Shown here: positions 7,827-16,466 of the stretch, piece by piece
Layout of the letters: each line of letters begins with the position of its first letter
Numbering within the stretch: position 1 is the first letter of the stretch
Assembly (NCBI RefSeq): GCF_000766865.1
Contig: NZ_JNFA01000025.1
Span: 1 to 64,000 of the forward strand
Direction: 5' to 3'
DNA: 64,000 nucleotides
DNA from: Listeria booriae
GTDB taxonomy: Bacteria; Bacillota; Bacilli; Lactobacillales; Listeriaceae
Notes under the pieces: model-generated
The model's input: the letters and a program-made list of their open reading frames with translations, nothing else
The model's database searches: none
What the model was told of the DNA's origin: nothing
Made by a program: the position numbers and the translations under genes

Positions 7827-8795
7827 TTATTTTGCTAATCGTTCGCTGTAATAGCTATTTTCATTACGAGCATCGAATTTCGCGGTTAGTTCTTCAGTCA
7901 ATTGAATCAAATCTTTGTCCACCTCTGCATCGAAAAACGGGAATGCCGCTTGCAAAAATAATAATTTATCCAAGCCACTTTCAGATGCTAGCGCGGTTTC
8001 TTTGTTGATCGCGATAACATCTTTGGCTTTCTCATGCTGCCCTGACAAGTTTAAATATTGAATCATACTTGCCATCGGTGGAATTAGGCTTGATTTTTTC
8101 TCTACTAACGGGTAGCCTTTCTCAAAGCATTGTTGCGCCATTTCTAAATCGCCGGTTTTGAAATACGCAATGACGGTAAAACCATAGGTCAAATGCGGTA
8201 CTTCTGCACAGCTTTGTTTGCCAGTCACGATTGGTTCAGCTTTTTTGAGCGCTTGTTCGTAGTCTTCCATGAAATAATGATAGTGCACGACATCGTTTGT
8301 TTCGCATGCGCCGCAGTCATTCATGTAGTCGGATTTCGCTTTTTGCCATTGCTCGAAATAGGCCTCTGCTTTCGCCCTATCCCCCATCCGCATCGCGCCT
8401 AATGTCGAAACTTTGTAGTAAGGCCGCAAAGAATAGCCCCGCTGCTCAAATTTCACTTTCATATCATTTAAAAGGGCATCGATTTGCGCTTTCGAAACTT
8501 CGTCAAACATTGGGACATGCTCGGCAATCCATTTATATTTCCACAATAAATCAAAACCGTCCACGTCCGGACAATCTTCCTCAAACTTCTTCACGAGCCA
8601 ACTAAACGCTTGCAGTTGCTTCTTCGGAAAACCGACATAAAGGCATGTATCAATCAGCATATCGCGTGCCTCAATGCCATTTGGTATATCATTATACATG
8701 TCAGCACCTAATATCGCTTGCTCCAAAACTTTTATTCGCGCTGGGTCATCATCTCTCATTTGCCAAGCGGTTTCTAAATCCTCTAAATAATTCAT
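7827..8795 (-). CDS. TPR-like helical repeat protein, partner of the Hsp90-like gene
   Basis: A 322-residue soluble protein built of alpha-helical pairs resembling degenerate tetratricopeptide repeats, for example DRAKAEAYFEQWQKAK, EDYEQALKKAEPIV and GDLEMAQQCFEKGYPL. It has no signal peptide. A Cys pair (DCGACETND, about residue 170) could bind metal. AGGAGG lies ahead of the ATG. It starts 12 nt after the Hsp90-like gene, so the two form an operon. I infer it is a scaffold or co-chaperone for that ATPase; no catalytic motif is seen. Confidence 0.75.
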   Translation of the reverse strand: MNYLEDLETAWQMRDDDPARIKVLEQAILGADMYNDIPNGIEARDMLIDTCLYVGFPKKQLQAFSWLVKKFEEDCPDVDGFDLLWKYKWIAEHVPMFDEVSKAQIDALLNDMKVKFEQRGYSLRPYYKVSTLGAMRMGDRAKAEAYFEQWQKAKSDYMNDCGACETNDVVHYHYFMEDYEQALKKAEPIVTGKQSCAEVPHLTYGFTVIAYFKTGDLEMAQQCFEKGYPLVEKKSSLIPPMASMIQYLNLSGQHEKAKDVIAINKETALASESGLDKLLFLQAAFPFFDAEVDKDLIQLTEELTAKFDARNENSYYSERLAK

Positions 8796-8807
8796 GTTTG
8801 CTGCCTC

Positions 8808-10604
8808 CTATAACATTTCTAAAATGTGTATCATATTTTTATTCATCAAGTCCATTTCGGCTTTTTTCAGTGGATAATGACCGAGCAGTAACGCTTGAAT
8901 ATACAAAACGTTCACGATCACTGTTAGCGTCTCCGCTGTTTTGTTCGACGTGAATAAGCGCTTAATTAATGGGTTATCCAAATTCAAATAAAGATGGGCT
9001 AACGGTGCTGGGGCTTGTTCCTGCTGAATACTCGCCAAAATATCGCTAAATACCGCATTGCTTTCCTCTTTGGCACGTTCTAGTTCGCGTGAGCTTTGCG
9101 TGGCCGCCGAATGAATAAAAATAACTGGTAACGTCGCCGGTTCAAAATGCTTCATTTCTACCGTCACATCGAATTCTGCCATCCGCTTGTTCATGTCAGT
9201 AATCGTCACGCCATACATCGCCTCTTCTTGCGCCGAGACTGGCATCAACTTTTCCGTCATGTCTTCTGGATCAATTAACACGAACGATACAGCCAAGTCA
9301 AGTGACGCTAGTTCCTGCAAAATCGGCGTATCATACGAATAACCGCCATTAATCAGCGTCATGCCACTCGCACGCGCAATATCCGTGATTTGTCTAAAGT
9401 CATCGACCGAGTACGTATAATAAATCGTGTCCGTCTGCTCCATGATGTCCGCCAATTTCTCCTCACCGCGCAACGTCCGAAACGGCAAATAAGGATAAAT
9501 CAACCGCAAAAACTTTGCATCATCACTCGCCAACGCCTTAAACCCAAGATAATGCGTCCGCAATAACTTCTCCAGCGCCTCATCAGACAACATCTCAATC
9601 CCCGTCTTAAGCGCCTCTCCAAGCTCCGTCGAAACCTCTTTTAACCGCTCATTTTTATAAAAAGATTCCCGTGAAGCAACCGGTTGCAATTCATCCGTCC
9701 AAATCACACAATGCGTAAAAAACGCCCAGTCTGGCACAACATCCCGCGCCTCGCTCGTCACAAACATATTGTTCAAAAACACCGTTTGCCGTCTCACCGC
9801 GTTCATCTGCACCGTATACGGAATAATATAAGCGATTCCAAACGTGCGCGCCGACTCATTCTCAATCAAGAAATAATCCTCAAAATGCGTATCCAATACC
9901 CGCTCCCCAAACGCCAGAATCTCATCCCGCGATTTCCCGACAAGCGCCCCCTTATCCGCAAACGTCCGCGTCCAGTCATTAATCACGCGCTCCTCGCCAT
10001 GAACCTCCATCGTGATCGCACTTTCCAACGAAGCCCCGTATTTCTCCAGCACCTCCGCGAGCAGCGACTCGTCATAGCATTCCTCATGCCCGTCAAGCCC
10101 TTCCCGCAATCGCAAAAACACCTGCGTCCCAGGTTCCCGCTCCAGCGTTCCAATTTTCCGCACCGAATACGTTCCATCTGCCTTTCCGCGCCATTCCGTC
10201 GTCGTTCCTTCCTTCTGAGACGTCGAAATCATCACAATTTCATCACTAACGATAAAGCATGACAAAAGTCCAATTCCAAATCGACCGATAAAATCGTTGG
10301 CTTGATTTACGAAATTTTTCTCACCTTTAGAAGAATTCGCGATTGTAGCCAGAAAAGCATGCACTTCAGCTTCTGTTAATCCGATTCCATTATCCTCTAC
10401 AATTAATGTCTTGGCATCATCCCCACCAGAAAGCGACACGTGAATGTTTCCTTCTATCATAGGTTCGATTTTTTTCCTAGCTCGAATCGCATCTGTGGCA
10501 TTTTGCAGTAATTCACGAATATAAACGTCTTTTTCATCATATAAATGATTAGACAATATATCAATCATACCTGATAAGTTGACTTGAAAACGATTTATAT
10601 ACAT
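8808..10604 (-). CDS. divergent Hsp90 (HtpG-like) ATPase
   Basis: A 598-residue protein with the GHKL ATP-binding domain of Hsp90: ELLQNATDAIRARK, DNGIGLTEAE and GRFGIGLLSCF match the three ATP-site motifs. The rest is clearly diverged from standard HtpG and the chain is slightly shorter (HtpG is usually about 620 or more). The C-terminus ends HILEML, without the eukaryotic TPR-docking peptide. It starts at ATG with a GGAGG site. It is the first gene of an operon with the TPR-like gene. Role inferred as an ATP-driven chaperone with specific clients. Confidence 0.85.
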   Translation of the reverse strand: MYINRFQVNLSGMIDILSNHLYDEKDVYIRELLQNATDAIRARKKIEPMIEGNIHVSLSGGDDAKTLIVEDNGIGLTEAEVHAFLATIANSSKGEKNFVNQANDFIGRFGIGLLSCFIVSDEIVMISTSQKEGTTTEWRGKADGTYSVRKIGTLEREPGTQVFLRLREGLDGHEECYDESLLAEVLEKYGASLESAITMEVHGEERVINDWTRTFADKGALVGKSRDEILAFGERVLDTHFEDYFLIENESARTFGIAYIIPYTVQMNAVRRQTVFLNNMFVTSEARDVVPDWAFFTHCVIWTDELQPVASRESFYKNERLKEVSTELGEALKTGIEMLSDEALEKLLRTHYLGFKALASDDAKFLRLIYPYLPFRTLRGEEKLADIMEQTDTIYYTYSVDDFRQITDIARASGMTLINGGYSYDTPILQELASLDLAVSFVLIDPEDMTEKLMPVSAQEEAMYGVTITDMNKRMAEFDVTVEMKHFEPATLPVIFIHSAATQSSRELERAKEESNAVFSDILASIQQEQAPAPLAHLYLNLDNPLIKRLFTSNKTAETLTVIVNVLYIQALLLGHYPLKKAEMDLMNKNMIHILEML

Positions 10605-10711
10605 CTGTTTTGCCTCCTGAACAATAGGTTTGTTATAGCATATACCAAGAAGTATACACTGATTTCACTCGCATCACAATCCACTTTTAGGATATATCAA
10701 TCTAGCCTTTT

Positions 10712-10740
10712 CTTACATTCTTGCATGACAAAATTGTAAG
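10712..10740 (+). promoter_or_regulatory. inverted repeat upstream of the ABC transporter
   Basis: CTTACA and TGTAAG, perfect complements 17 nt apart, about 95 nt before the transporter start. Response regulators of the BceR/VirR type bind TTACA/TGTAA repeats at comparable places, so this is a candidate operator. No regulator gene is adjacent. Confidence 0.45.
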
Positions 10741-10833
10741 TAATACGTCCCATAATGTCATATTAGCGAATGGAACGCCTGCAATATTACCTGTAGACTA
10801 CTAGTATAAGTTAATTTTTTAGGAGGAGTTTAC

Positions 10834-11601
10834 ATGGAAATCGTTCTACATGCAAAAAATGTTCGTAAAGTCTACGGCATTAAAGGTAATGTATACACAG
10901 CTTTAGATAATATTAGTTTAGAAATCGCAAAAGGAGACTTTGTTGGGATTATGGGGCCAAGTGGTGCCGGGAAATCCACATTGCTAAACGTCTTTTCAAC
11001 CATCGACAAACCAACATCCGGTGAAATCAAAATCTCAGGTCAGGAAATAGAAACAATGAACGAGCAACAAATGTCGACTTTCCGACGCGACCAACTCGGT
11101 TTTATTTTCCAAGATTACAACTTACTAGACACATTAAGCGTGCGAGAAAACATCATTTTACCGCTTGCGCTAGCCAAACACCCAGTCAAAGAAATGGAAT
11201 CACGCCTTGAAAAAATCGCCGATACATTCGGGATTCGCGAAATTCTAGACAAATATCCAAATGAAATTTCCGGCGGACAAAAACAACGGACAGCAGCGAG
11301 CCGTGCCATTATCGCTAATCCAAGCCTGATTTTCGCAGATGAACCAACTGGTGCACTTGATTCGAAATCAGCGACGGATTTACTAGAAAGTTTAAAAGAC
11401 TTGAATGAGCGCGAGCATTCGACAATCATGATGGTAACACATGACGCTTACGCCGCTAGCTTTTGCAAACGAATTTTGTTTATTAAAGATGGTGCTATCT
11501 ATACAGAAATTTATCGCGGAACGAAAACGCGTAAAGAGTTCTTCCAGAAAATTCTTGATGTGTTGGCGAAATTAGGAGGGGACATGAATGACGCTATTTG
11601 A
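10834..11601 (+). CDS. anrA: BceA/AnrA-type ABC transporter ATP-binding protein
   Basis: A 255-residue ATPase with Walker A GPSGAGKST, signature ISGGQKQR, Walker B LIFADEPTG and the switch histidine in MMVTHD. The group is the MacB/BceA type of peptide-antibiotic transporters. In Listeria the equivalent pair beside hemQ (lmo2114/lmo2115, AnrAB) gives nisin and bacitracin resistance under VirRS control; I assign it by family and position. AGGAGGAG precedes the ATG. The gene overlaps the permease by 14 nt. Confidence 0.85.
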   Translation: MEIVLHAKNVRKVYGIKGNVYTALDNISLEIAKGDFVGIMGPSGAGKSTLLNVFSTIDKPTSGEIKISGQEIETMNEQQMSTFRRDQLGFIFQDYNLLDTLSVRENIILPLALAKHPVKEMESRLEKIADTFGIREILDKYPNEISGGQKQRTAASRAIIANPSLIFADEPTGALDSKSATDLLESLKDLNEREHSTIMMVTHDAYAASFCKRILFIKDGAIYTEIYRGTKTRKEFFQKILDVLAKLGGDMNDAI

Positions 11602-13522
11602 TTTAGCAAAAAAGAACATCAAACATAATTTTATTCACTACTTCCTTTACTTCGCATCGATGATTTTCTCAATTATGATTTATTATACATTCGTGTCACT
11701 GGCGCAAGACCCCGCGGTTATTGCCCGAATCGACAAGAGCGCCAAACTTTCAACAGCTTTTGATGCTTCGTCAATCGTACTTATCATTTTCGTCGCCATC
11801 TTCATTTTATATTCGAACCATTTCTTCACACGCAAACGCAAAAAAGAAATCGGCCTGTACTCCCTACTCGGTCTTCGCAAAAAAGAAATCGGCCGAATGC
11901 TCTTTTATGAAAACTTCCTGATGGGGCTTGGCGCCTTGGTTATCGGGATTGCACTAGGAACATTGATGTCAAAACTATTCGTCACCATTTTGCTCAGTGT
12001 GATGAACATTGGCGGTGTGAGTAATTTCGTCTTCTCAATCGATGCTGTGATTAATACGGTGGTCATTTTCCTAATCATTACGCTCGTAACATCATTCACC
12101 GGCTACCGCATCATTTACCGCACAACACTTCTAGACTTATTCCATTCCGAAAGCAAACGCGAAAAAACACCAAAAAGCAATATCTTCTTGGCACTACTAT
12201 CCATTGTTTTAATCGCTATCGGCTATGTTATCGCGCTACAACCACTAGATTCCAAAGCCTCCATTTGGGCAAAACTTGGATTCGGACCTGGCGCACTTGT
12301 TATTTTGGTCACCGTCATCTTAGGAACCGCACTATTACTAAGCAACTTCCTGCCATTCCTACTAGGCCAAATTCGCAAAAACAAACGGATTTTCTATAAT
12401 GGAACGAATATTATTAGTAACTCCCAACTCTCGTTCCGCATCGCATCAAATGCTAGAACACTCGCCGTCATCGCGATTTTGAGTGCAACAACACTAACAG
12501 CAATCGGCGCAATCGGCAGTATTTATTACGGCGCAAACAAAGATGCGGGTACGAGTTACCCAGCAACTTTTGAATATCATGTGGTTGATGAGAAAAGTAA
12601 CGAAGAAGCCTTGCAATTAGTCAAAGACAGCAAGACAACACCGATGACAGGCAACCAAGAAACCGTCGTGAATTACGTCAAAGCAACAAGTGACCGCGAA
12701 ATGCCTGTAGAATATGGCCCAGAAGAAGGATTCGCCATTCTTAGTCAATCGCAATACAACAAGCTTCTCAAACTAGAAGATAGCGACGTGAAAAAAGCCA
12801 ACCTGAAAGACGACGAAGCCATTCTCATCGCGCCAACCATCTCGTACTCAGCTGAGACTGAGAAAAAACTGAAAAACCAAAGTTTCACATTAGAAAACAG
12901 TACAAAACAAAAAGTGACACTAACAGATGCACGACCAGAATCACCATTCAGTACAATTTTTGGAGTACTCATTGTTTCTGACGATGTTGCTTCAACAATA
13001 AACAGCGCCAAACCAACAACCGTCCAGTCGATCATGACCGAATCACCAAAAGAAGGCGTAGCACTCGGCGAACAAATGCAAAAAATCCTTCCAGAAGACG
13101 CCATGTTCACAAGCTACCCGAACGGTTATGAAGTAATTATGAGTACAACTGGCGTACTTCTATTCATCGGCATGTTCATCGGACTTGTATTCCTTGCAGC
13201 GACAGGTAGTATCATTTACTTCAAGCAGCTAACCGAAGCATACAACGATGTTCCGACATACGATATTTTGCAGAAAATCGGTTTAGACCGCAAGCAAATT
13301 CGCAAAACTATCGCAAAACAAGTTCTCGTCATCTTCCTTGTTCCGCTGATTTTAGGAATTGCGCATAGCTCGGTGGCACTAATTGCCCTGTCGAATATGC
13401 TGCAGATGGACCTGACTTTACCGGTTATTATGACGACAGGAATTTACACGTTGATGTTCATTGTGTATTACTTCTTGACGGTGAATACGTATACGAATAT
13501 TGTGATGGGTAAGAAAAAATAG
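11588..13522 (+). CDS. anrB: BceB/AnrB-type ABC transporter permease
   Basis: A 644-residue membrane protein with the BceB layout: two FtsX-type regions (about 55-175 and 520-640), ten predicted membrane helices, and one large extracellular domain (about 320-510) between helices 7 and 8 that in the family senses the antimicrobial peptide. GGAGGGGAC lies within the end of the ATPase gene, giving coupled translation. The likely role is release of lipid II-binding antibiotics such as bacitracin or nisin from their target. Confidence 0.85.
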   Translation: MTLFDLAKKNIKHNFIHYFLYFASMIFSIMIYYTFVSLAQDPAVIARIDKSAKLSTAFDASSIVLIIFVAIFILYSNHFFTRKRKKEIGLYSLLGLRKKEIGRMLFYENFLMGLGALVIGIALGTLMSKLFVTILLSVMNIGGVSNFVFSIDAVINTVVIFLIITLVTSFTGYRIIYRTTLLDLFHSESKREKTPKSNIFLALLSIVLIAIGYVIALQPLDSKASIWAKLGFGPGALVILVTVILGTALLLSNFLPFLLGQIRKNKRIFYNGTNIISNSQLSFRIASNARTLAVIAILSATTLTAIGAIGSIYYGANKDAGTSYPATFEYHVVDEKSNEEALQLVKDSKTTPMTGNQETVVNYVKATSDREMPVEYGPEEGFAILSQSQYNKLLKLEDSDVKKANLKDDEAILIAPTISYSAETEKKLKNQSFTLENSTKQKVTLTDARPESPFSTIFGVLIVSDDVASTINSAKPTTVQSIMTESPKEGVALGEQMQKILPEDAMFTSYPNGYEVIMSTTGVLLFIGMFIGLVFLAATGSIIYFKQLTEAYNDVPTYDILQKIGLDRKQIRKTIAKQVLVIFLVPLILGIAHSSVALIALSNMLQMDLTLPVIMTTGIYTLMFIVYYFLTVNTYTNIVMGKKK

Positions 13523-13537
13523 AGGGAGGACAACTCA

Positions 13538-13615
13538 GTGTTGAAGCAGTTTGCTTTGGTGCTGGGTTGTTTTTTCTCGATTTTACTATGCATCTTCCAA
13601 TTCATTCATGAATAA
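13538..13615 (+). CDS. possible 25-residue membrane micropeptide in the anr operon
   Basis: A GTG start with AGGGAGGA seven bases upstream opens a 25-codon frame ending in TAA. It encodes MLKQFALVLGCFFSILLCIF plus a short FIHE tail, which is a single hydrophobic helix with a positive N-terminus. It begins 15 nt after the permease stop, so it would be co-transcribed. No homolog is known to me. It could be a real regulator of the transporter or a chance frame with a good ribosome site. Confidence 0.4.
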   Translation: MLKQFALVLGCFFSILLCIFQFIHE

Positions 13616-13650
13616 ATCCATTTAGAACCACTCTAATTCCCACAGAACGA

Positions 13651-13683
13651 GAAAAAGCACCAGCCAATAAAATGACCAGTGCT
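13651..13683 (-). terminator. terminator for the hypothetical gene at 13717
   Basis: Minus-strand stem AGCACTGG / CTGGTGCT with a weak middle, then TTTTT. Confidence 0.5.
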
Positions 13684-13716
13684 AACTATTTATAATTTGC
13701 GCTCCATTCCAATTTC

Positions 13717-14145
13717 CTAACTCATGTGTGCGCCCTTAGCCGCATATCCCGAAATAAGTCCCTGCAAAGAAATACCTTCCATTTTTCGAAATTTAAGTAT
13801 CGTTTCAAACAGATCCTCTTTGGTGCAATCCAGCGACCCTTTCAAATAATGAATAAATAAAAACTCAATTATTGCCGTATAAAAGCTCGTATGATTGGAA
13901 ACAATATCCTCAAGACTCGTCTCCATATCAAACCGATCTTCCCCAATTTCCACAGAATTCGGAACAGCATCTAAATTCGCCAAAGCGTGCTTGCAAAGAA
14001 GAATAGACTCATTGCGATGCGCCTCCATGTAGCCCGGAATATACTTTCTTTTCTGATATTCCTCCGACTCCACATAATACGTACTAATCCAATAATTCAC
14101 CGCTTCCTCCACATGAATATTTAAAAAGCCCAAAACATTCGACAT
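13717..14145 (-). CDS. hypothetical helical protein
   Basis: I do not recognise this 142-residue acidic, largely helical cytosolic protein (start MSNVLGFLNIHVEEAVNYW). The frame extends upstream to 14187, but the ATG at 14145 has AAGGGGCGG six bases before it and is preferred. The C-terminal part (YLKGSLDCTKEDLFETILKF, then ISLQGLISGYAAKG) has the look of the ligand or dimer half of a TetR-like regulator, but no DNA-binding domain is present. It is monocistronic, with a weak terminator downstream. Confidence 0.65.
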   Translation of the reverse strand: MSNVLGFLNIHVEEAVNYWISTYYVESEEYQKRKYIPGYMEAHRNESILLCKHALANLDAVPNSVEIGEDRFDMETSLEDIVSNHTSFYTAIIEFLFIHYLKGSLDCTKEDLFETILKFRKMEGISLQGLISGYAAKGAHMS

Positions 14146-14323
14146 ATCAATCCGCCCCTTCATAGCCCTATATTTCTCGACGACCAAATAACTGAGTCAA
14201 ATAGGGAGTTAGTCTCCATTACAATTGCCTATTCGCAAAAAATGACACAGCAAATTCTCTATCACTCTTATTTCTGTATTTTACAAAATAAATTGTTTTT
14301 TTACAAATTTTAAAGATGCACGC

Positions 14324-14363
14324 GAAAAAAACCGCTAAGCCTTTTAGGAAATAAGGTTTAGCG
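14324..14363 (-). terminator. terminator of the TetR-zinc ribbon-TfoX operon
   Basis: Minus-strand stem CGCTAAACCTT / AAGGCTTAGCG with a nine-base loop, followed by seven T. Confidence 0.85.
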
Positions 14364-14389
14364 ATTGAAGCAGCATTTCTATTCAACTA

Positions 14390-14665
14390 TTAAGTTGTTG
14401 GTTTCACTTCTTCATAAAACTGTCGGAGTTCTTTTTTTGTAGACGACGATAACTGATGCCAGCGTATGTTTTGAATCGCGCCTTCCAGTGCAAATAACAT
14501 ATTAACACAAGCATCAGGATAGCTAAGCAACGCCTTTTCAAAAGCAAGACAGGCACCATATCGCTTTAGTTCTTGCGGTGTTTCAATTCCAGCTGCACGA
14601 AGCCGCGTAGCGAGGACATCACCAATGTTCGGCATTTCTTCTAATGTTATTATTGATTCTGCCAT
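14390..14665 (-). CDS. TfoX C-terminal domain protein
   Basis: A 91-residue protein that matches only the C-terminal domain of TfoX/Sxy: LEEMPNIGDVLATRLRAAGIET is its helix-hairpin-helix-like opening. The N-terminal TfoX domain is absent. In proteobacteria full-length TfoX activates competence with CRP; stand-alone C-terminal forms have no defined role. It overlaps the zinc-ribbon gene by 16 nt and is last in a TetR-led operon. Confidence 0.85.
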   Translation of the reverse strand: MAESIITLEEMPNIGDVLATRLRAAGIETPQELKRYGACLAFEKALLSYPDACVNMLFALEGAIQNIRWHQLSSSTKKELRQFYEEVKPTT

Positions 14666-14889
14666 GCCGGTAAACCTTTCAATTGTTCCGCAGCCACTTT
14701 CTTTGCCACATCCTCATTTAGCCCTTGCGTTTTGATGACAAATGCAACCATGCTTTCTAATTTCTCATCATAGGTTTGCATGCTGCCATCCTCATGGGCA
14801 CAGTGTTTACAATAGTCTTTGCTTTCATCGCCTAACGGATAATCCTCTTTTTCGCGTAACGGCATACCACATGCAATACAATTCTTCAT
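14650..14889 (-). CDS. zinc-ribbon protein
   Basis: A 79-residue protein with an N-terminal zinc ribbon CIACGMP (C4, C7) and YCKHCAHEDG (C27, C30), followed by a helical tail MVAFVIKTQGLNEDVAKKVAAEQL. This is the small 'putative zinc ribbon' family found beside transcription regulators in Firmicutes; function unknown. AGGAGGGAC precedes the ATG. It sits 11 nt after the TetR gene and overlaps the tfoX-like gene, so the three are one operon. Confidence 0.8.
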   Translation of the reverse strand: MKNCIACGMPLREKEDYPLGDESKDYCKHCAHEDGSMQTYDEKLESMVAFVIKTQGLNEDVAKKVAAEQLKGLPAWQNQ

Positions 14890-14900
14890 GCGAGTCCCTC

Positions 14901-15485
14901 CTAAATTTTGATTAAGCTATAAAAGTGTGCCACCAGTTCGTCAGCGTGCGTAGTCAAGACACTGCCAGCTGGTTGAAATAAGTCCTGGTTGGCTATGTAG
15001 TAATGCAACAAGCCAATCCATGTATTGAAAAACAAATACGGTTCCATCTTTTTTATGCGGTGCTGTTCCATCGCTTGTTGTGCAACAAGAAAAATATAAT
15101 TGGAAACAATAGACTGCATTTCTAAGTAGATTAATTGTGCCGATTCACTCAATAGTGTGCGTTCAATGATGAGATGGCGATACAATGCTTCATGCTCTTG
15201 TAACAACTCTATGTGCCATGTTAACATGAAACGAATATCATCTTTAACCGCTCTCATCTGTTGATATACTTGATTCCCAAACTGCTCTCTTAACTGTTGA
15301 ATAATCGTACAAATTAATTCGTCCTGCGATTGAAAATGAGTAAAAATAGTTCCTTTCGCGACACCTGCATGTTGGGCGATTTGCTCCATTGTTACCGCCA
15401 AAAAGCCATGTTCAGCGTATAAATGATGCGCACTTTGAATTAGTTTGCTACGCGTTTCCTGTTTTTGGATTGCTCTTTTATTCAA
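14901..15485 (-). CDS. TetR-family transcriptional regulator
   Basis: A 194-residue repressor with the TetR HTH at about 15-60 (TMEQIAQHAGVAKGTIFTHFQSQDEL) and a helical ligand-binding part. The start is TTG: no ATG is possible because an in-frame TAG lies 7 codons upstream, and GGAGGG sits seven bases ahead. It heads an operon with the zinc-ribbon and TfoX-like genes and is divergent from the PhnB-like gene. A nested palindrome overlaps its own -10, arguing for autorepression. Confidence 0.92.
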   Translation of the reverse strand: MNKRAIQKQETRSKLIQSAHHLYAEHGFLAVTMEQIAQHAGVAKGTIFTHFQSQDELICTIIQQLREQFGNQVYQQMRAVKDDIRFMLTWHIELLQEHEALYRHLIIERTLLSESAQLIYLEMQSIVSNYIFLVAQQAMEQHRIKKMEPYLFFNTWIGLLHYYIANQDLFQPAGSVLTTHADELVAHFYSLIKI

Positions 15486-15487
15486 TT

Positions 15488-15546
15488 AATGACCCTCCAG
15501 TCACTGACTATAAGGTCATTATAATTCGATTCAACTACTTTGTCAA
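15488..15546 (-). promoter_or_regulatory. consensus promoter with nested TetR operator
   Basis: Minus strand: TTGACA (15541-15546), 17 nt, TATAAT (15518-15523). The inverted repeat AATGACC (15488-15494) / GGTCATT (15514-15520) encloses a second palindrome AGTCA-C-TGACT (15499-15509). The operator covers the -10, the start site and the ribosome binding site of the TetR gene. Confidence 0.75.
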
Positions 15547-15637
15547 GAAAGGCAACGTATCCAGCTACACTTTTTTATAGATTTATTCCATCTTTTCTGC
15601 TATGCTGATAAAGCAAAAATGAAAGGAGCCGATGGAT

Positions 15638-16051
15638 ATGGCCAAGACAATATCGTATTTAACTTTTAGTGGAAACGCAAATGAAGCAATTGATTTTTAC
15701 CAAGCAGCATTCGATGTAGAAGTAACAATGAGGAATTTATATAAGATGTTACCGAACTTTTCCGGTGATGAAGCGCATGGTGAACTTGTAGCACACGCCC
15801 GTTTAGCAAAAGATAGTGTTGAGTTATTTTATGTTAGCGATGCTCCCAACGGCGAAGTAGTAATCGGTGACCAAGTGTCCGTTACATATTTTGTCGACAG
15901 CAAAGAAGCCCTTGAAAAAACCTTCACATCACTTTCGAAAAATGGCGTGGTAAAGATGGAAATTCAAGAAACTGGCTGGGGTGTTAGTTACGCGGAAGTA
16001 ACGGACCAGTTTGGCGTGAATTGGAAATTGAATTTTCAGAAGGACGCATGA
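15638..16051 (+). CDS. PhnB-like VOC-superfamily protein
   Basis: A 137-residue protein of the PhnB / 3-demethylubiquinone methyltransferase-like branch of the vicinal oxygen chelate fold: YLTFSGNANEAIDFYQAAF at the start and GWGVSYAEVTDQFGVNWKLNF at the end are typical. Enzymatic role unknown. An ATG at 15632 is only three bases from AAGGAG, so the ATG at 15638 (nine bases) is preferred. It is divergent from the TetR gene and could be under the same operator. Confidence 0.85.
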   Translation: MAKTISYLTFSGNANEAIDFYQAAFDVEVTMRNLYKMLPNFSGDEAHGELVAHARLAKDSVELFYVSDAPNGEVVIGDQVSVTYFVDSKEALEKTFTSLSKNGVVKMEIQETGWGVSYAEVTDQFGVNWKLNFQKDA

Positions 16052-16094
16052 TTTCACTAGGATTTTGATGCAAGGCATGAATGAATTATATTTT

Positions 16095-16125
16095 AAAACA
16101 CCGATCAGCAAATGATCGGTGTTTT
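16095..16125. terminator. bidirectional terminator
   Basis: Thirteen-pair stem AAAACACCGATCA / TGATCGGTGTTTT, five-base loop, between the PhnB-like gene and the convergent LXG immunity gene. Confidence 0.9.
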
Positions 16126-16142
16126 AGCTCATATCTTAAGCC

Positions 16143-16466
16143 CTATTTATCCCACAATGGGCAAGAATATTCAGGCGGCTCTCCATCTCTTATCCGTCTG
16201 CGATTTGTTAAAATTCTACTCTGCATGATGTTTAAAAATTGGTCCATTGCGTCGAATGGGTTTTCAAATGTATATTTCCCCATCACACTAGCACGGTCAG
16301 CTGTCATATAAACTTCAAAACTATCTTCACTTTTTTCCATTCTTACTTGGTATTCTTCCCTGTCGTTTTCTTCACCTTTAAAAATGGAATACCGCAACGT
16401 TTCGTACCCTAATAAATGAATATCATCCTCTAATAACGCTTTTACCTCATTTATATCATAATTCAT
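16143..16466 (-). CDS. probable immunity protein for the LXG-TNT toxin
   Basis: A 107-residue acidic cytosolic protein without signal peptide. I cannot place its family with certainty. It immediately follows the toxin: its ATG is within one base of the toxin stop, the usual place for the immunity gene of a polymorphic toxin, and its size and charge fit. Inferred role: binding the TNT domain to protect the producer from NAD+ loss. A terminator closes the cassette. Confidence 0.7.
   Translation of the reverse strand: MNYDINEVKALLEDDIHLLGYETLRYSIFKGEENDREEYQVRMEKSEDSFEVYMTADRASVMGKYTFENPFDAMDQFLNIMQSRILTNRRRIRDGEPPEYSCPLWDK

Noticed and set aside
9684..10262. Long plus-strand frame opposite the Hsp90-like gene
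   Set aside because: It is a basic, Arg/His-rich shadow of a well-supported gene, with no ribosome site.
13623..13637. TAGAACCACTCTAAT also occurs at 54117-54131
   Set aside because: A single 15-base match in 64 kb is within chance expectation, and the surroundings share nothing else.
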